Assembly: GCA_015064295.1 (NCBI GenBank)
Contig: SVSM01000006.1
Coordinates: forward strand, 1 to 61,971
Source of the DNA: Oscillospiraceae bacterium
GTDB lineage: Bacteria; Bacillota; Clostridia; Oscillospirales; CAG-272
DNA length: 61,971 nt
Direction of reading: 5' to 3'
Shown: in pieces, positions 18,283 to 26,334 of the stretch
Numbering within the stretch: the first letter of the stretch is position 1
Layout: the number at the start of each line of letters is the position of its first letter
Made by a program: the position numbers and the translations under genes
Notes under the pieces: model-generated
Database searches by the model: none
What the model was told of the DNA's origin: nothing
The model's input: the letters and a program-made list of their open reading frames with translations, nothing else

Positions 18283-18311
18283 TTGACACGTCCGCTCTAA
18301 TGTGTTAGACT
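18283..18311 (+). promoter_or_regulatory. Sigma-A promoter of the blaI-blaR1 operon
   Basis: TTGACA (18283-18288) and TAGACT (18306-18311) are separated by 17 nt. The first BlaI-like operator overlaps the -10 element. Confidence 0.88.
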
Positions 18312-18336
18312 GTTTTTGAACTCTAATGGATTAGAG
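18296..18336 (+). promoter_or_regulatory. Two BlaI/MecI-type palindromic operators
   Basis: Operator 1 is TCTAATGTGTTAGA (18296-18309), covering the -10 region. Operator 2 is the perfect palindrome CTCTAATGGATTAGAG (18321-18336), just before the ribosome binding site. Both share the CTCTAAT half-site, so the adjacent repressor very likely autoregulates here. Confidence 0.85.
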
Positions 18337-18351
18337 AAAAGGAGAACGAAG

Positions 18352-18717
18352 ATGGAAACACCAAAAGTTTTTGAAAGTGAATACCGTTTTTGCCTTGTTT
18401 TATGGGAACACGAGCCCATAAAAAGCAGTGAGCTTGTTACCCTTTGCCGAGAACGGCTCGGTTGGAAGCCTACCACCACCTATACGGTCATAAAAAGGCT
18501 GTCAGAGAGAGGGGTACTAAAGAACGAGAACACGATCGTGTCCTCTCTTGTCAGTAAAGATGAGATTCAGGCAGCCGAGATCCATGAAATGGTTGAGAAA
18601 ACCTTTGAGGGCTCCTTGCCTGCATTTATCGCCGCGTTTACCAAGCATCAAAGGCTTTCGGAAAGGGAGCTTGATGCTGTGCAAGCCATGATAGACCGTT
18701 ATCGGAAGGGAGAATAA
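18352..18717 (+). CDS. BlaI/MecI/CopY-family transcriptional repressor
   Basis: This 121-residue winged-helix repressor has the typical penicillinase-repressor motif LGWKPTTTYTVIKRLSERG (recognition helix, residues about 38-57) and a dimerising C-terminal helix. In this family the paired BlaR1-like membrane peptidase triggers cleavage of the repressor. The ATG at 18352 has AAAGGAG upstream; an earlier ATG at 18316 overlaps the operator and is unlikely. The stop is 2 nt before the blaR1-like gene. Confidence 0.92.
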   Translation: METPKVFESEYRFCLVLWEHEPIKSSELVTLCRERLGWKPTTTYTVIKRLSERGVLKNENTIVSSLVSKDEIQAAEIHEMVEKTFEGSLPAFIAAFTKHQRLSERELDAVQAMIDRYRKGE

Positions 18718-18719
18718 CG

Positions 18720-20429
18720 ATGTCTGAGGTGTTCATTAGGGTCATCAATATGAGCATTTCGGCAAGCTATATCGTGCTTGCCGTATTGCTCCTGCGCCTG
18801 CTTTTGAAGAAGGCGCCCAAATGGATCGCCGTGCTTCTTTGGGGAATGGTTGCCGTCAGACTGATTTGTCCCTTCACGATGGAAAGCGTACTCAGCTTGA
18901 TACCGAGCGCGGAAACGGTCAGTCCGGACATTATGATGGATCGGACACCCGAAATAAACACGGGCATTCCGATCATCAACCAAGTGATTAACCCCGTGAT
19001 CGGCGGATCGTTTACGCCCGATCCCGGTACAAGCGCCAATCCGTTGCAGCTGTGGATTCCGACGTTTGCGGTCATATGGATCATCGGAATGGAAGCACTT
19101 CTTATCTACACGGTGATCAGTTATGCAAAGGTGAAGCGCAAGATCGGAACGGCGGTACTGCTTCGTGATAACATCTATCAGAGTGAGAACGTGGTATCTC
19201 CCTTTGTGCTCGGTATTGTCAAGCCGAAGATCTATCTTCCCTTCAACATGAACGAGAAGGATATGGAGCACGTCGTAGCGCACGAAAAGGCACACATACG
19301 CCGCAAAGATCACTGGTGGAAGCCTCTCGGATTCCTTCTTCTTGCACTCCATTGGTTCAATCCTCTGATGTGGCTCGGTTACGTTATCCTTTGCCGCGAC
19401 ATCGAGCTTGCTTGTGATGAAAAGGTGATCGGGGAGCTTGATCACGATGCGAGAGCCGACTATTCGCAAGCACTTCTGACTTGCAGCGTGAACAGACGAA
19501 TGATTGCAGCTTGTCCTCTTGCCTTTGGTGAGATTGGAGTCAAGGCTCGTGTGAAATCGGTGCTCAATTATAAGAAGCCTGCGTTCTGGATCATCATCGC
19601 AGCGGTCGTTGCTTGTGTGGTCGTTGCGGTCTGCTTCCTGACGAATCCTCCGCAAAAAGAGGATGATTCCATGTCACCGCACGGAGAGATATACACGGAC
19701 TATGAAGGTGTATATATCACCATTGAGTCCATAGACAAAGACGAGGGAGGACAAATGGTTTTCAATGTGGTTTGGCACAACGAAACGGATAAAGAAGTTA
19801 CTTACGGTGAAATGTTTACAATCGAATATCAGGTTGGCGAAGAATGGATGGATACCGATTTCGATGAAGAAGGATATTTCACTACCATAGGTTACTGGTT
19901 AAGAAAGAATGAAACAGCTTCAAAGAGTTATCATGCAGAGCACCTTGATATATCAAAGAGCGGCACGTATCGATTTGTGGTTCCTTTTTCGGTGAAGAAA
20001 GGATGTAAATACCCTTCTTATAAAGCTTGGGCTGAGTTCAAGATCGGTCCTGTTCCCTCTATGGGTTTTTTGCGTGAGCAGCATCCCGAATATTTTGGGC
20101 TTGATGCGTCGGACGGACTTGACGTTTACGTTTGGCAAATGGCAAAAAACAGCTATTCCTTTGGCTTATTGCCCCACGCCAAGCAAGGACGTGATTGGAC
20201 GGCTCATGAGCTACTGAACCTCAGAGGAATACGTGCCGAGGAAATGAGCGCCATCTTATCCACGTACCGTGTCAATGAGAACGACATATTTATCATTCCA
20301 TGGCAGAATCCCCTTTCGAGTTATTTGGGAGAATGGCAGATCGTAAGAGAAGGCGAGGATGCGAAGGACCTTGATGCAAAAAGGCAGGCTTATGTGGAAT
20401 ATGTTTGGCGAATGCTTTCCCTCCGGTAG
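18720..20429 (+). CDS. BlaR1-like M56 membrane zinc metallopeptidase with Ig-like sensor region
   Basis: This 569-residue protein carries four membrane helices and the M56 zinc site HEKAHIRRKDH, around residue 188. A further C-terminal helix (about 290-310) is followed by an extracellular region. That region is not the penicillin-binding domain of classic BlaR1. Residues about 320-425 look like an immunoglobulin-like beta domain (YEGVYITIESIDKDEGG, later GTYRFVVPFSVKK), and the final 140 residues are unclassified. It should sense an envelope signal other than, or in addition to, beta-lactams, and relieve repression by its BlaI partner. No resistance gene follows. Confidence 0.85.
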   Translation: MSEVFIRVINMSISASYIVLAVLLLRLLLKKAPKWIAVLLWGMVAVRLICPFTMESVLSLIPSAETVSPDIMMDRTPEINTGIPIINQVINPVIGGSFTPDPGTSANPLQLWIPTFAVIWIIGMEALLIYTVISYAKVKRKIGTAVLLRDNIYQSENVVSPFVLGIVKPKIYLPFNMNEKDMEHVVAHEKAHIRRKDHWWKPLGFLLLALHWFNPLMWLGYVILCRDIELACDEKVIGELDHDARADYSQALLTCSVNRRMIAACPLAFGEIGVKARVKSVLNYKKPAFWIIIAAVVACVVVAVCFLTNPPQKEDDSMSPHGEIYTDYEGVYITIESIDKDEGGQMVFNVVWHNETDKEVTYGEMFTIEYQVGEEWMDTDFDEEGYFTTIGYWLRKNETASKSYHAEHLDISKSGTYRFVVPFSVKKGCKYPSYKAWAEFKIGPVPSMGFLREQHPEYFGLDASDGLDVYVWQMAKNSYSFGLLPHAKQGRDWTAHELLNLRGIRAEEMSAILSTYRVNENDIFIIPWQNPLSSYLGEWQIVREGEDAKDLDAKRQAYVEYVWRMLSLR

Positions 20430-20553
20430 CTCCGTCAAAAAAGAACGACCACCCAGCAGGGTGGCATGGCCTTTCGCTGCATAGGGGATTCTTGCAGACG
20501 ACGCTTCGCGTCTTACTGCAACTCGATTGCCCCCAGTAGCTCCGTCAAAAAAA
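20427..20553. repeat. Direct repeats GTAGCTCCGTCAAAAAA bounding a palindrome-rich 110-bp unit
   Basis: The 17-mer GTAGCTCCGTCAAAAAA occurs at about 20427 and 20537, each followed by a CCACCC...GGGTGG hairpin. Between them lies GCATAGGGGATTC (20479-20491), which also occurs in the 3' part of tRNA-Ala at 37396-37408. The unit marks the left edge of the accessory island. Confidence 0.7.
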
Positions 20554-20589
20554 GAGACAGCCACCCTATTGGGTGGCTGTCTCTTTTTT
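20547..20589. terminator. Bidirectional terminator at the island's left edge
   Basis: A 13-bp stem (GAGACAGCCACCC 20554-20566 with 20571-20583) is flanked by A7 and T6. It works for the minus-strand recombinase remnant and for readthrough from blaR1. Confidence 0.9.
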
Positions 20590-20599
20590 GGTGGACACA

Positions 20600-21437
20600 T
20601 ACTAGTTAAATTCGAACTTAAAACAGATTCAATTTCTTGCAAGGTCAGGGTCTCGGTGCCGTCCTTATAGTTGTAGGTGAGGACCAATTTATCATCATAT
20701 ACAAAGACGGAATTTACGAAAGTATCGATGATTTCTTTTCTGTAATCAAGAGCGTTGATGTTGCCGTACTTATATTTACTGATCCATTCCACGATCTCTT
20801 CCTTGGTAAACTTACGGCGCTCCAACTGCAGTTGCAAGATACTGGCTTTCAGCGAATCCCGCTGGGTTTCTAAATCCTCCAGGCACTCCTTTGTGGTTTC
20901 AGTGATGATGCCCTGGCGGATGGCTTTCATCACATTACGGATCTCAGCTTCGCACTGCTGCAACTGCTGCTTCAGCACAGGTGTCATGGTGTCGCCCTGT
21001 TCCTGCATGACCAGGATGGCACCTGCGATGCGGTCGATTGCTTCATCGGTCAGCACTTTGGAGACAGTCAGTTTTACAACAACCTCTTCAATCCAATGCT
21101 TCTTGATTGCTTTCTTCTTACAGCCAAGCCGCCGCTTTGCACCGCTGCATTTATAGTAGTGGTAGACAATCCCTTTGCAGCCTTTGCCGCTTTCTCCGGC
21201 TATCAGCCGCCCACAATCGCCACAATATAGCTTGGTGGTAAGCAGGTATTCCTCTTCCGCTTTTGCCCGTGCCGGAGCCTTCTTATTTGCTGCCATACGC
21301 ATTTGCGCCCTTTCAAATAATTCTTTGTCTATGATCGCCGGAATCCCGTCCGGGGTAATGACATCGCCATACTTGTATTCGCCGATGTACTTACGGTTCT
21401 TCAGAAGATTGCTGAGAACGCTGACGGTATAAGCGTT
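20600..21437 (-). pseudogene. C-terminal remnant of a large serine recombinase
   Basis: The minus-strand frame encodes the C-terminal half of a resolvase/invertase-type large serine recombinase. It has the Recombinase domain (NRKYIGEYKYGDVITPDG), a zinc ribbon (YCGDCGRL...YYKC...GCKKK), a long coiled coil and the usual C-terminal beta segment. The catalytic serine domain is absent. The conserved sequence begins abruptly near 21437, exactly where the ribosome binding site of the next, oppositely oriented gene starts. It cannot be catalytic and records an older insertion or deletion. Confidence 0.85.
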
Positions 21438-21451
21438 AGGAGGTGAGATCT

Positions 21452-22216
21452 GTGAACTATTTGAATGACCCCCACTACGATGTGGACGAGGCCCAGTTGG
21501 ACCATTTCGACCAAAGTGTCGCCAAACGGCAACGGTATCAGCTGTGGAAAGAACGGCTGAACCAAGTGGAACTGCAAATTGAAAAAGGCGAAACAGCACC
21601 CGATCCGGATGCAGATCTCTCTCCGAAAAAGAAGCGGCTGAAACGGAAGATAAAAGAAGAGGCGCTGCTGCGTTTGGAAGAAGCTGCCCGGACAGAAGAT
21701 GACTTTGTGGCAGTACAGTATCACTGGGATCGCTGGGATTCCAACCGGGAGCGCAAAGAGCGATACCATGAAGTCCTGCGAGGTGATGTACCGCTGGATG
21801 TAGGCATTGCAAAGAATCCCCATATCTTCCCGGAGTGGTTGGGTACACCAGTGGCACAGCAAATGCGTAGCGGTAACTATTTGGATTGGCTCGCCAACTG
21901 CCCCTATGAGATGCACGATCTTTTGGCTGACGCTGCGCTGTCCGCTTTAATCTACTCACTAAAAGAAGACCATAAGGAGAACTTCTACTACTCTGCCATC
22001 CAGCTGCTGCAATCCCAGGAGATTGCCAAGCTGATGGGACAATCCACCCGGAACATCCGGAAGAAACGGAATGTGATCCTGCGCAAGCTACGAGCCGGTT
22101 GGTACGAGCACCTGCGCACAAAGCCTGCGGGATCTCTGTCCCTGGACGAGAAAGATTTTCTGTGTAAATACAAAAAAACCGCCCCGATGGGTTCGGGAGC
22201 GGTAAGGAGGTGTGTT
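21452..22216 (+). CDS. ICE-associated sigma-70-like helix-turn-helix protein (fused in frame to the next gene)
   Basis: This region of about 250 residues resembles the sigma-70-like regulators found in integrative elements of Clostridia. It has a basic helical N-terminus, a segment PHIFPEWLGTPVAQQM, then YEMHDLLADAALSALIYSL and a region-4-like helix-turn-helix (QSQEIAKLMGQSTRNIRKKR). I choose GTG 21452, because AGGAGGTG lies 7 nt upstream. There is no stop before the downstream gene, so the open frame runs on through a hairpin to 23089. It is adjacent, divergently, to the recombinase remnant. Confidence 0.65.
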
Positions 22217-23089
22217 ATGAAGCAGTTGTTTGAGCGGGTCAGTTCTTGCTGGGTTCACTATGATAAATATGTGATCCGCACGGATGCCAAAGGTACAAAA
22301 TATGTAACAGCGGCAGAGGGTGCACGACCCCAAATTATAGACCCGCTGGAAGATGCCCAGACCATGGTGCTGGATTCGCTAAATGCAGGCAGACTCTTCT
22401 TTGGAAAGAAAGCACCGGAACGAGAGCAGGAAGCCGGAATCCTGCGGTTTGTCCACCGTTACGGTCTGCTTGGTTTTATCACAGCGCTGCCTACCACTCC
22501 CAAATTCATGCAATACGAAAAGGTATACTTGCCGAAGAACCATTTTATCCGGGAGGAAGCATTGGAAACCAAACAGTTCCTTGATTACTTTTACCCGTTC
22601 AAAAAGCCTCTTCTGCGAAAGCGCGGAGTGGAATACACTTGGGAGGTAGAAGGCGATACGGATGCGATAGCACTGGAGTTGACCTTTTCCAGTGAACCCA
22701 CCGCAAAGAGAATGAGCTTCCAAAAGGAATACGCTGAGCCGCTGGATTGGATTATAACGGCACTGAAAGATATGACCTTTCCCTTCATTACCAGCAAATA
22801 TTTCTATGAACATGGTGATGCCTTCGATGCGGACGAAAAGAAGCTGATGGCGCAGGGGGTTGCGGCCTTCGGTGGCATTGCGCCCACCTACCGGATCGCA
22901 CTGCTGGACAAGCCCACCATCGTCTGGGATTTCCATTCTCTGTTGATCGGCCTGCAGATGATGTTCAGTTTTATGATAGCTGAGGATAAGACCCCTCTGC
23001 GGATGTGTGATCACTGCGATACTATCTTCGTAGCAAAGAGATCAAATCAGCGTTTCTGCTGTGATGCCTGTCGCCGTAAAGGTGAATAA
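22217..23089 (+). CDS. DUF6076-like protein with C-terminal zinc finger
   Basis: This region of 290 residues has recognisable DUF6076-type segments (LLGFITALPTTPKFMQYE and WDFHSLLIGLQMMFSFM) and a C-terminal zinc knuckle (CDHCDTIFVAKRSNQRFCC). Function is unknown; relatives cluster in mobile regions of Clostridia. Its own AAGGAGG lies 7 nt before ATG 22217, so it can start independently even though the upstream frame reads into it. A terminator follows. Confidence 0.65.
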   Translation: MKQLFERVSSCWVHYDKYVIRTDAKGTKYVTAAEGARPQIIDPLEDAQTMVLDSLNAGRLFFGKKAPEREQEAGILRFVHRYGLLGFITALPTTPKFMQYEKVYLPKNHFIREEALETKQFLDYFYPFKKPLLRKRGVEYTWEVEGDTDAIALELTFSSEPTAKRMSFQKEYAEPLDWIITALKDMTFPFITSKYFYEHGDAFDADEKKLMAQGVAAFGGIAPTYRIALLDKPTIVWDFHSLLIGLQMMFSFMIAEDKTPLRMCDHCDTIFVAKRSNQRFCCDACRRKGE

Positions 23090-23103
23090 TACCCCATAAG
23101 AAA

Positions 23104-23145
23104 AAGCAAGCAGGGCATCATGTCCTGCTTGCTTAATATTTTTCT
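23104..23145. terminator. Bidirectional terminator closing the ubiquitin-like operon
   Basis: An 11-bp stem (AAGCAAGCAGG 23104-23114 with 23124-23134) has A-rich and T-rich flanks. It lies between the convergent DUF6076 gene and the last gene of the operon. Confidence 0.88.
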
Positions 23146-23164
23146 GTTTGCAGCCAGCTGCGCT

Positions 23165-24361
23165 TTAATTTGTGTCTGCACCAACGGGTAGCAGAATTGT
23201 TTGGCCTACATAAATCTGATTGGCATCTTTAATTCCATTGATTGCAAGGATGATTTTATAATTGGAAGCATAATCAAGATTGTTTGCTGCACAAATCTTA
23301 GACAGGCTATCACCGGCAACAACAGTATAGGCCTTAAAGGCCACAACGTTTTCTTCCGGTTGCTTTTCTAGCAGAGCTTTCAGTTCGCCGATAAGCTCGT
23401 CCTGATTCTGCAAGGTAAGCTCGTGGTTTTCCAGCATTTCCAGCAGGTCAGCAGCGGTGGTCTGACCAGTGCTGTCCAAGACACCATTAGCCAGCAGCTC
23501 CTGCAGCTTAGCAATAGCATCGGCCTGGTTCTGGATAACCTCGTTCTGCTTGCCGATTTCCGTCTTCTGCCCCTCAATTTCGTCCTTCTGATTCTTAATT
23601 TCCTCCTGCTGGCTGGAAATGTCAGCAAGGATTTCCTCCTGCTTTTCCAGCTGCTTCTCGTATTTGTTGTTCAGAGAAATCGCAAAGAAAGAAAGGAACA
23701 GGGTTGCTATGCAGAGCAATGCAATCAGGATGCTTGCAGCCTTTGAAGTCTTGGCTGGTGCAGGTTTTTCCTTCTTCACCTTGGTCTGCTCGATTTTAAT
23801 AGGCTTGCCCACATCGTCATAAATGTAGTAACCCTTCAGCTTTTCGATGCGACCATTCTTCCACTGGAAGAATCCGCGTAGATTCTGAATGGGGTCGATA
23901 ACATAAGCAACCTGGAATGGCAGGTTGAAGAAGTTCTCCTGGATGAACATATCATAGTTCGACAGGAAGATACCGTAGTTGGGGTGCGTATGCTGCCAAC
24001 CGATAATTTTCTTATCAGGGTATCTTTTTTCGTGCTCAGCATGAACGTAATCCCAGGTTTCGTGTGTAAAGGTCAGTGTGGAAGCGGATGCATCGGTGTA
24101 TTTCGCCTCAATATACTGCGAGATGATAACATGGGTCTTGCCATGTTCCTGGCAGTATTCACCGAGGATGATGCTGCCGAGTTCTTTGGTTGTATCAGAC
24201 GCAGCCAGCTTCTCCAGTGCCTTGTACACATCCTGCTTGATATAAACTTTGACGTCATCGTTTTCGATTTCGCCAAAGGTCAGGAAGTTCATAGGCAGCT
24301 GTACGCTCGGAGCCTCATCCACATTCTCGTCCTGGATTTCAATTTCGAAATCTTTGTCCAA
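23165..24361 (-). CDS. Membrane-anchored JAMM (JAB/MPN) peptidase with coiled coil and LysM
   Basis: Residues about 35-190 form a JAB/MPN domain with a complete JAMM site: E60, H124-x-H126 in GWQHTHPNYGIFLSNYD, S134 and D137. JAMM enzymes cut isopeptide or peptide bonds after ubiquitin-like modifiers. A membrane helix follows (about 210-232), then an extracytoplasmic coiled coil and a C-terminal LysM (YTVVAGDSLSKICAANN to the end), which normally binds peptidoglycan. The N-terminus should be cytoplasmic and the LysM outside, tethering the enzyme to the wall. The start is TTG 24361 (GGGAGGTG 6 nt upstream). It is the last gene of the operon and a paralogue of the 25277 gene. Confidence 0.88.
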   Translation of the reverse strand: MDKDFEIEIQDENVDEAPSVQLPMNFLTFGEIENDDVKVYIKQDVYKALEKLAASDTTKELGSIILGEYCQEHGKTHVIISQYIEAKYTDASASTLTFTHETWDYVHAEHEKRYPDKKIIGWQHTHPNYGIFLSNYDMFIQENFFNLPFQVAYVIDPIQNLRGFFQWKNGRIEKLKGYYIYDDVGKPIKIEQTKVKKEKPAPAKTSKAASILIALLCIATLFLSFFAISLNNKYEKQLEKQEEILADISSQQEEIKNQKDEIEGQKTEIGKQNEVIQNQADAIAKLQELLANGVLDSTGQTTAADLLEMLENHELTLQNQDELIGELKALLEKQPEENVVAFKAYTVVAGDSLSKICAANNLDYASNYKIILAINGIKDANQIYVGQTILLPVGADTN

Positions 24362-24375
24362 TATTGGCACCTCCC

Positions 24376-25284
24376 TTATCCTAACAAAATACCAACAAGC
24401 AGTGCGCGACCGATAATAGCCAGTACAGTTGCTGTTGTATTCACGCCACCGTTAGATGCGATAAATTGGGACTTATAAGGTTCATTCATGGCTTTTGCTT
24501 GGTTTGCCTTGCCTTCCAAATACTTCATGTAAATGCTATTGCCCAAAATACCAAAGGTGATATAGCCACCAAAAGCAAGCAGCGATAAGAAAGTGGAGCC
24601 AATCAACGAAATGATGATATCCGCAGCAAGAACCGCTGCAGCATAACCGTACATCTTTCTGTACATCATCCAATAAGGAGTCACCCAGAAGGCTGCCCAG
24701 TTCCACGAAGAGGATTTACCTTGCGACTTCATCATCTGGAACTTGGGTATGTAGTATTCTGTTTTTGTTCCGACCAACTGTTGGACATCTGCATCAACAC
24801 CAGCAGTCTGATAAGATTGGTAGGCATTGTATCCACTGTTCTGATACTGGTTCTGCGTCTGGTACGGGTTGCTTTGCTGATTTACATAGGAATACGGATT
24901 GCTATTGTTGGGATTAGCTTGTGTATAAACCGGGGGCTGTGGTGCTCTTTCCGGAACGGCAGCTAATCTGTTACCACAGTGAGAACAGAAAGAAGATGTA
25001 TTGGCATTCTGGGTGCCGCATTGTGTACAGAACACAACACCGCTGTTTACCGGAGTCGCTGTACTTCTGTGGTCTTCATAGTTCATCTGCGTAGCAGTAA
25101 CAGAGGAAGCGGTATTATCAGCAGCCTTGATGGTACCGAGACATCCGAAGGTGGTGCATCCCTGGTTTTCTACCCAGCAATCCTTGTGGTGAGGCATATC
25201 GCACTCGCTGCACACAATGATGTCGTCGCCGGGCCTAAACTCGGTTTTGCAATAGGGGCAAATCTTTCCGGTGTAATCATTCAT
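24376..25284 (-). CDS. Prokaryotic-RING membrane protein C (RING, zinc ribbon, DUF2628-like membrane domain)
   Basis: This 302-residue protein begins with a binuclear treble-clef RING of the Prok-RING_1 type: C9, C12, C25, C28, H32/H33, C36, C43, C48, including CDMPHHKDCW. A zinc ribbon follows (FCTQCG...FCSHCG), then a Q/N/Y-rich linker. The membrane part starts with SSSWNWAAFWVTPYWMMYRK, typical of DUF2628 proteins. It may act as an E3-like adaptor at the membrane. The start at ATG 25284 overlaps the upstream JAMM gene's stop by 8 nt, so the two are coupled. Confidence 0.82.
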   Translation of the reverse strand: MNDYTGKICPYCKTEFRPGDDIIVCSECDMPHHKDCWVENQGCTTFGCLGTIKAADNTASSVTATQMNYEDHRSTATPVNSGVVFCTQCGTQNANTSSFCSHCGNRLAAVPERAPQPPVYTQANPNNSNPYSYVNQQSNPYQTQNQYQNSGYNAYQSYQTAGVDADVQQLVGTKTEYYIPKFQMMKSQGKSSSWNWAAFWVTPYWMMYRKMYGYAAAVLAADIIISLIGSTFLSLLAFGGYITFGILGNSIYMKYLEGKANQAKAMNEPYKSQFIASNGGVNTTATVLAIIGRALLVGILLG

Positions 25285-26329
25285 TCGTGGTAGTGCCCCC
25301 TTCTGTAGTATCAGTGGTTTCGCCTTCGGTGGTATCAGTGGTTGTTCCGTCGCCAGTCTCTTCTGTAGAGCTATCAGTTGTGTTATCAGTGCCACCCTGC
25401 TCGGTGTTTCCGGTACCGGTATCGGTGGTAGTATCATCTTCCGGTTCAACGGGGGTTTCAGGCTCTACAATGATACCTGCTTCTTTCAGAATCTCTCTCA
25501 GCTCCTGAATCTCTGTATCTTGTGCTGCAAGCATTTGCTGCATTTGGAAGAGCGCCTGGTTCGCACGGTTGGTCAGAGTCACTTGTTGCGTTTCCAGTTT
25601 TTCCTGCTCTTTTTTAAGCTTCTCCAATTGCTTAGAAGAAGAGATGTTTGAGAAAATCAAGAAAACGACTGCCACAGACAGAATTGCAATCAGAATATTC
25701 TTAATGCTAAACAGCGGAGTAGCTGCCTTTTCCTCAGTGGACTCGTCCTTACCGGTGTCCACAGTAATCTGGGTGCCGGTCTTGTCATAGATATAAAAGC
25801 CCTTGCACTTTTCAATGTTACCGTTAATCCAGAAATAGAAGCCTTCAATGTTCTGGATGGGGTCAACAACATATGCCACCTGATGGGCTTCGCTGAAGAA
25901 GTTCTGATGGATGAATTTGTCGTACTCAGACAGGAAAATGCCAAAGTCGGGATGGGTGTGAATCCAGCCCACAATCTTTTTGCCCTTGTGCTTTTTTCCA
26001 ATTTCCTTGTGCACAAATTCCCATGTCTCGTGCGTGAATTTCAATGTTGTAGGTGTCGCTTCACAGAATTTTGCCTCCACAAAACCACTGATGACAATAT
26101 TGGTCTTGCCGAATTCTTCGATAACGGTACCGACCAGCATACCGCCGCTTTCGTTAGTGGTCTTATTCTTCGTAAACTTATGAATTTCCTTATACACGGC
26201 CTGGGAGATATAGATATTCTTGTTCTCCTCGACGCGCTCGCCCATAGGAAGAATATTTTGAGGCAGCATGTTCTCCGGCAATTCGTTGGCCGGTGCTTTC
26301 TTATTTTGTTTCTTTGCTTTCTTAGCCAT
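25277..26329 (-). CDS. Membrane-anchored JAMM (JAB/MPN) peptidase with acidic/threonine-rich tail
   Basis: This 350-residue protein has a lysine-rich N-terminus, a JAB/MPN domain (about 35-195) with all catalytic residues (E60, H124, H126 in GWIHTHPDFGIFLSEYD, S134, D137), a membrane helix near 210-230, a coiled coil, and an external tail of D/E/T/G repeats. It is a clear paralogue of the LysM-bearing JAMM protein, with catalytic residues at identical positions. It could mature the ubiquitin-like protein or remove it from targets. The ATG at 26329 lies 5 nt after the protease stop, with GGAG 8 nt upstream. Confidence 0.88.
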   Translation of the reverse strand: MAKKAKKQNKKAPANELPENMLPQNILPMGERVEENKNIYISQAVYKEIHKFTKNKTTNESGGMLVGTVIEEFGKTNIVISGFVEAKFCEATPTTLKFTHETWEFVHKEIGKKHKGKKIVGWIHTHPDFGIFLSEYDKFIHQNFFSEAHQVAYVVDPIQNIEGFYFWINGNIEKCKGFYIYDKTGTQITVDTGKDESTEEKAATPLFSIKNILIAILSVAVVFLIFSNISSSKQLEKLKKEQEKLETQQVTLTNRANQALFQMQQMLAAQDTEIQELREILKEAGIIVEPETPVEPEDDTTTDTGTGNTEQGGTDNTTDSSTEETGDGTTTDTTEGETTDTTEGGTTTNE

Positions 26330-26334
26330 AATTA

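Noticed and set aside
21438-22121. Extension of the serine recombinase frame beyond 21437
   Set aside because: The translated sequence upstream of the YTVSVLSNLL segment has no recombinase similarity and is antisense to the sigma-like gene.
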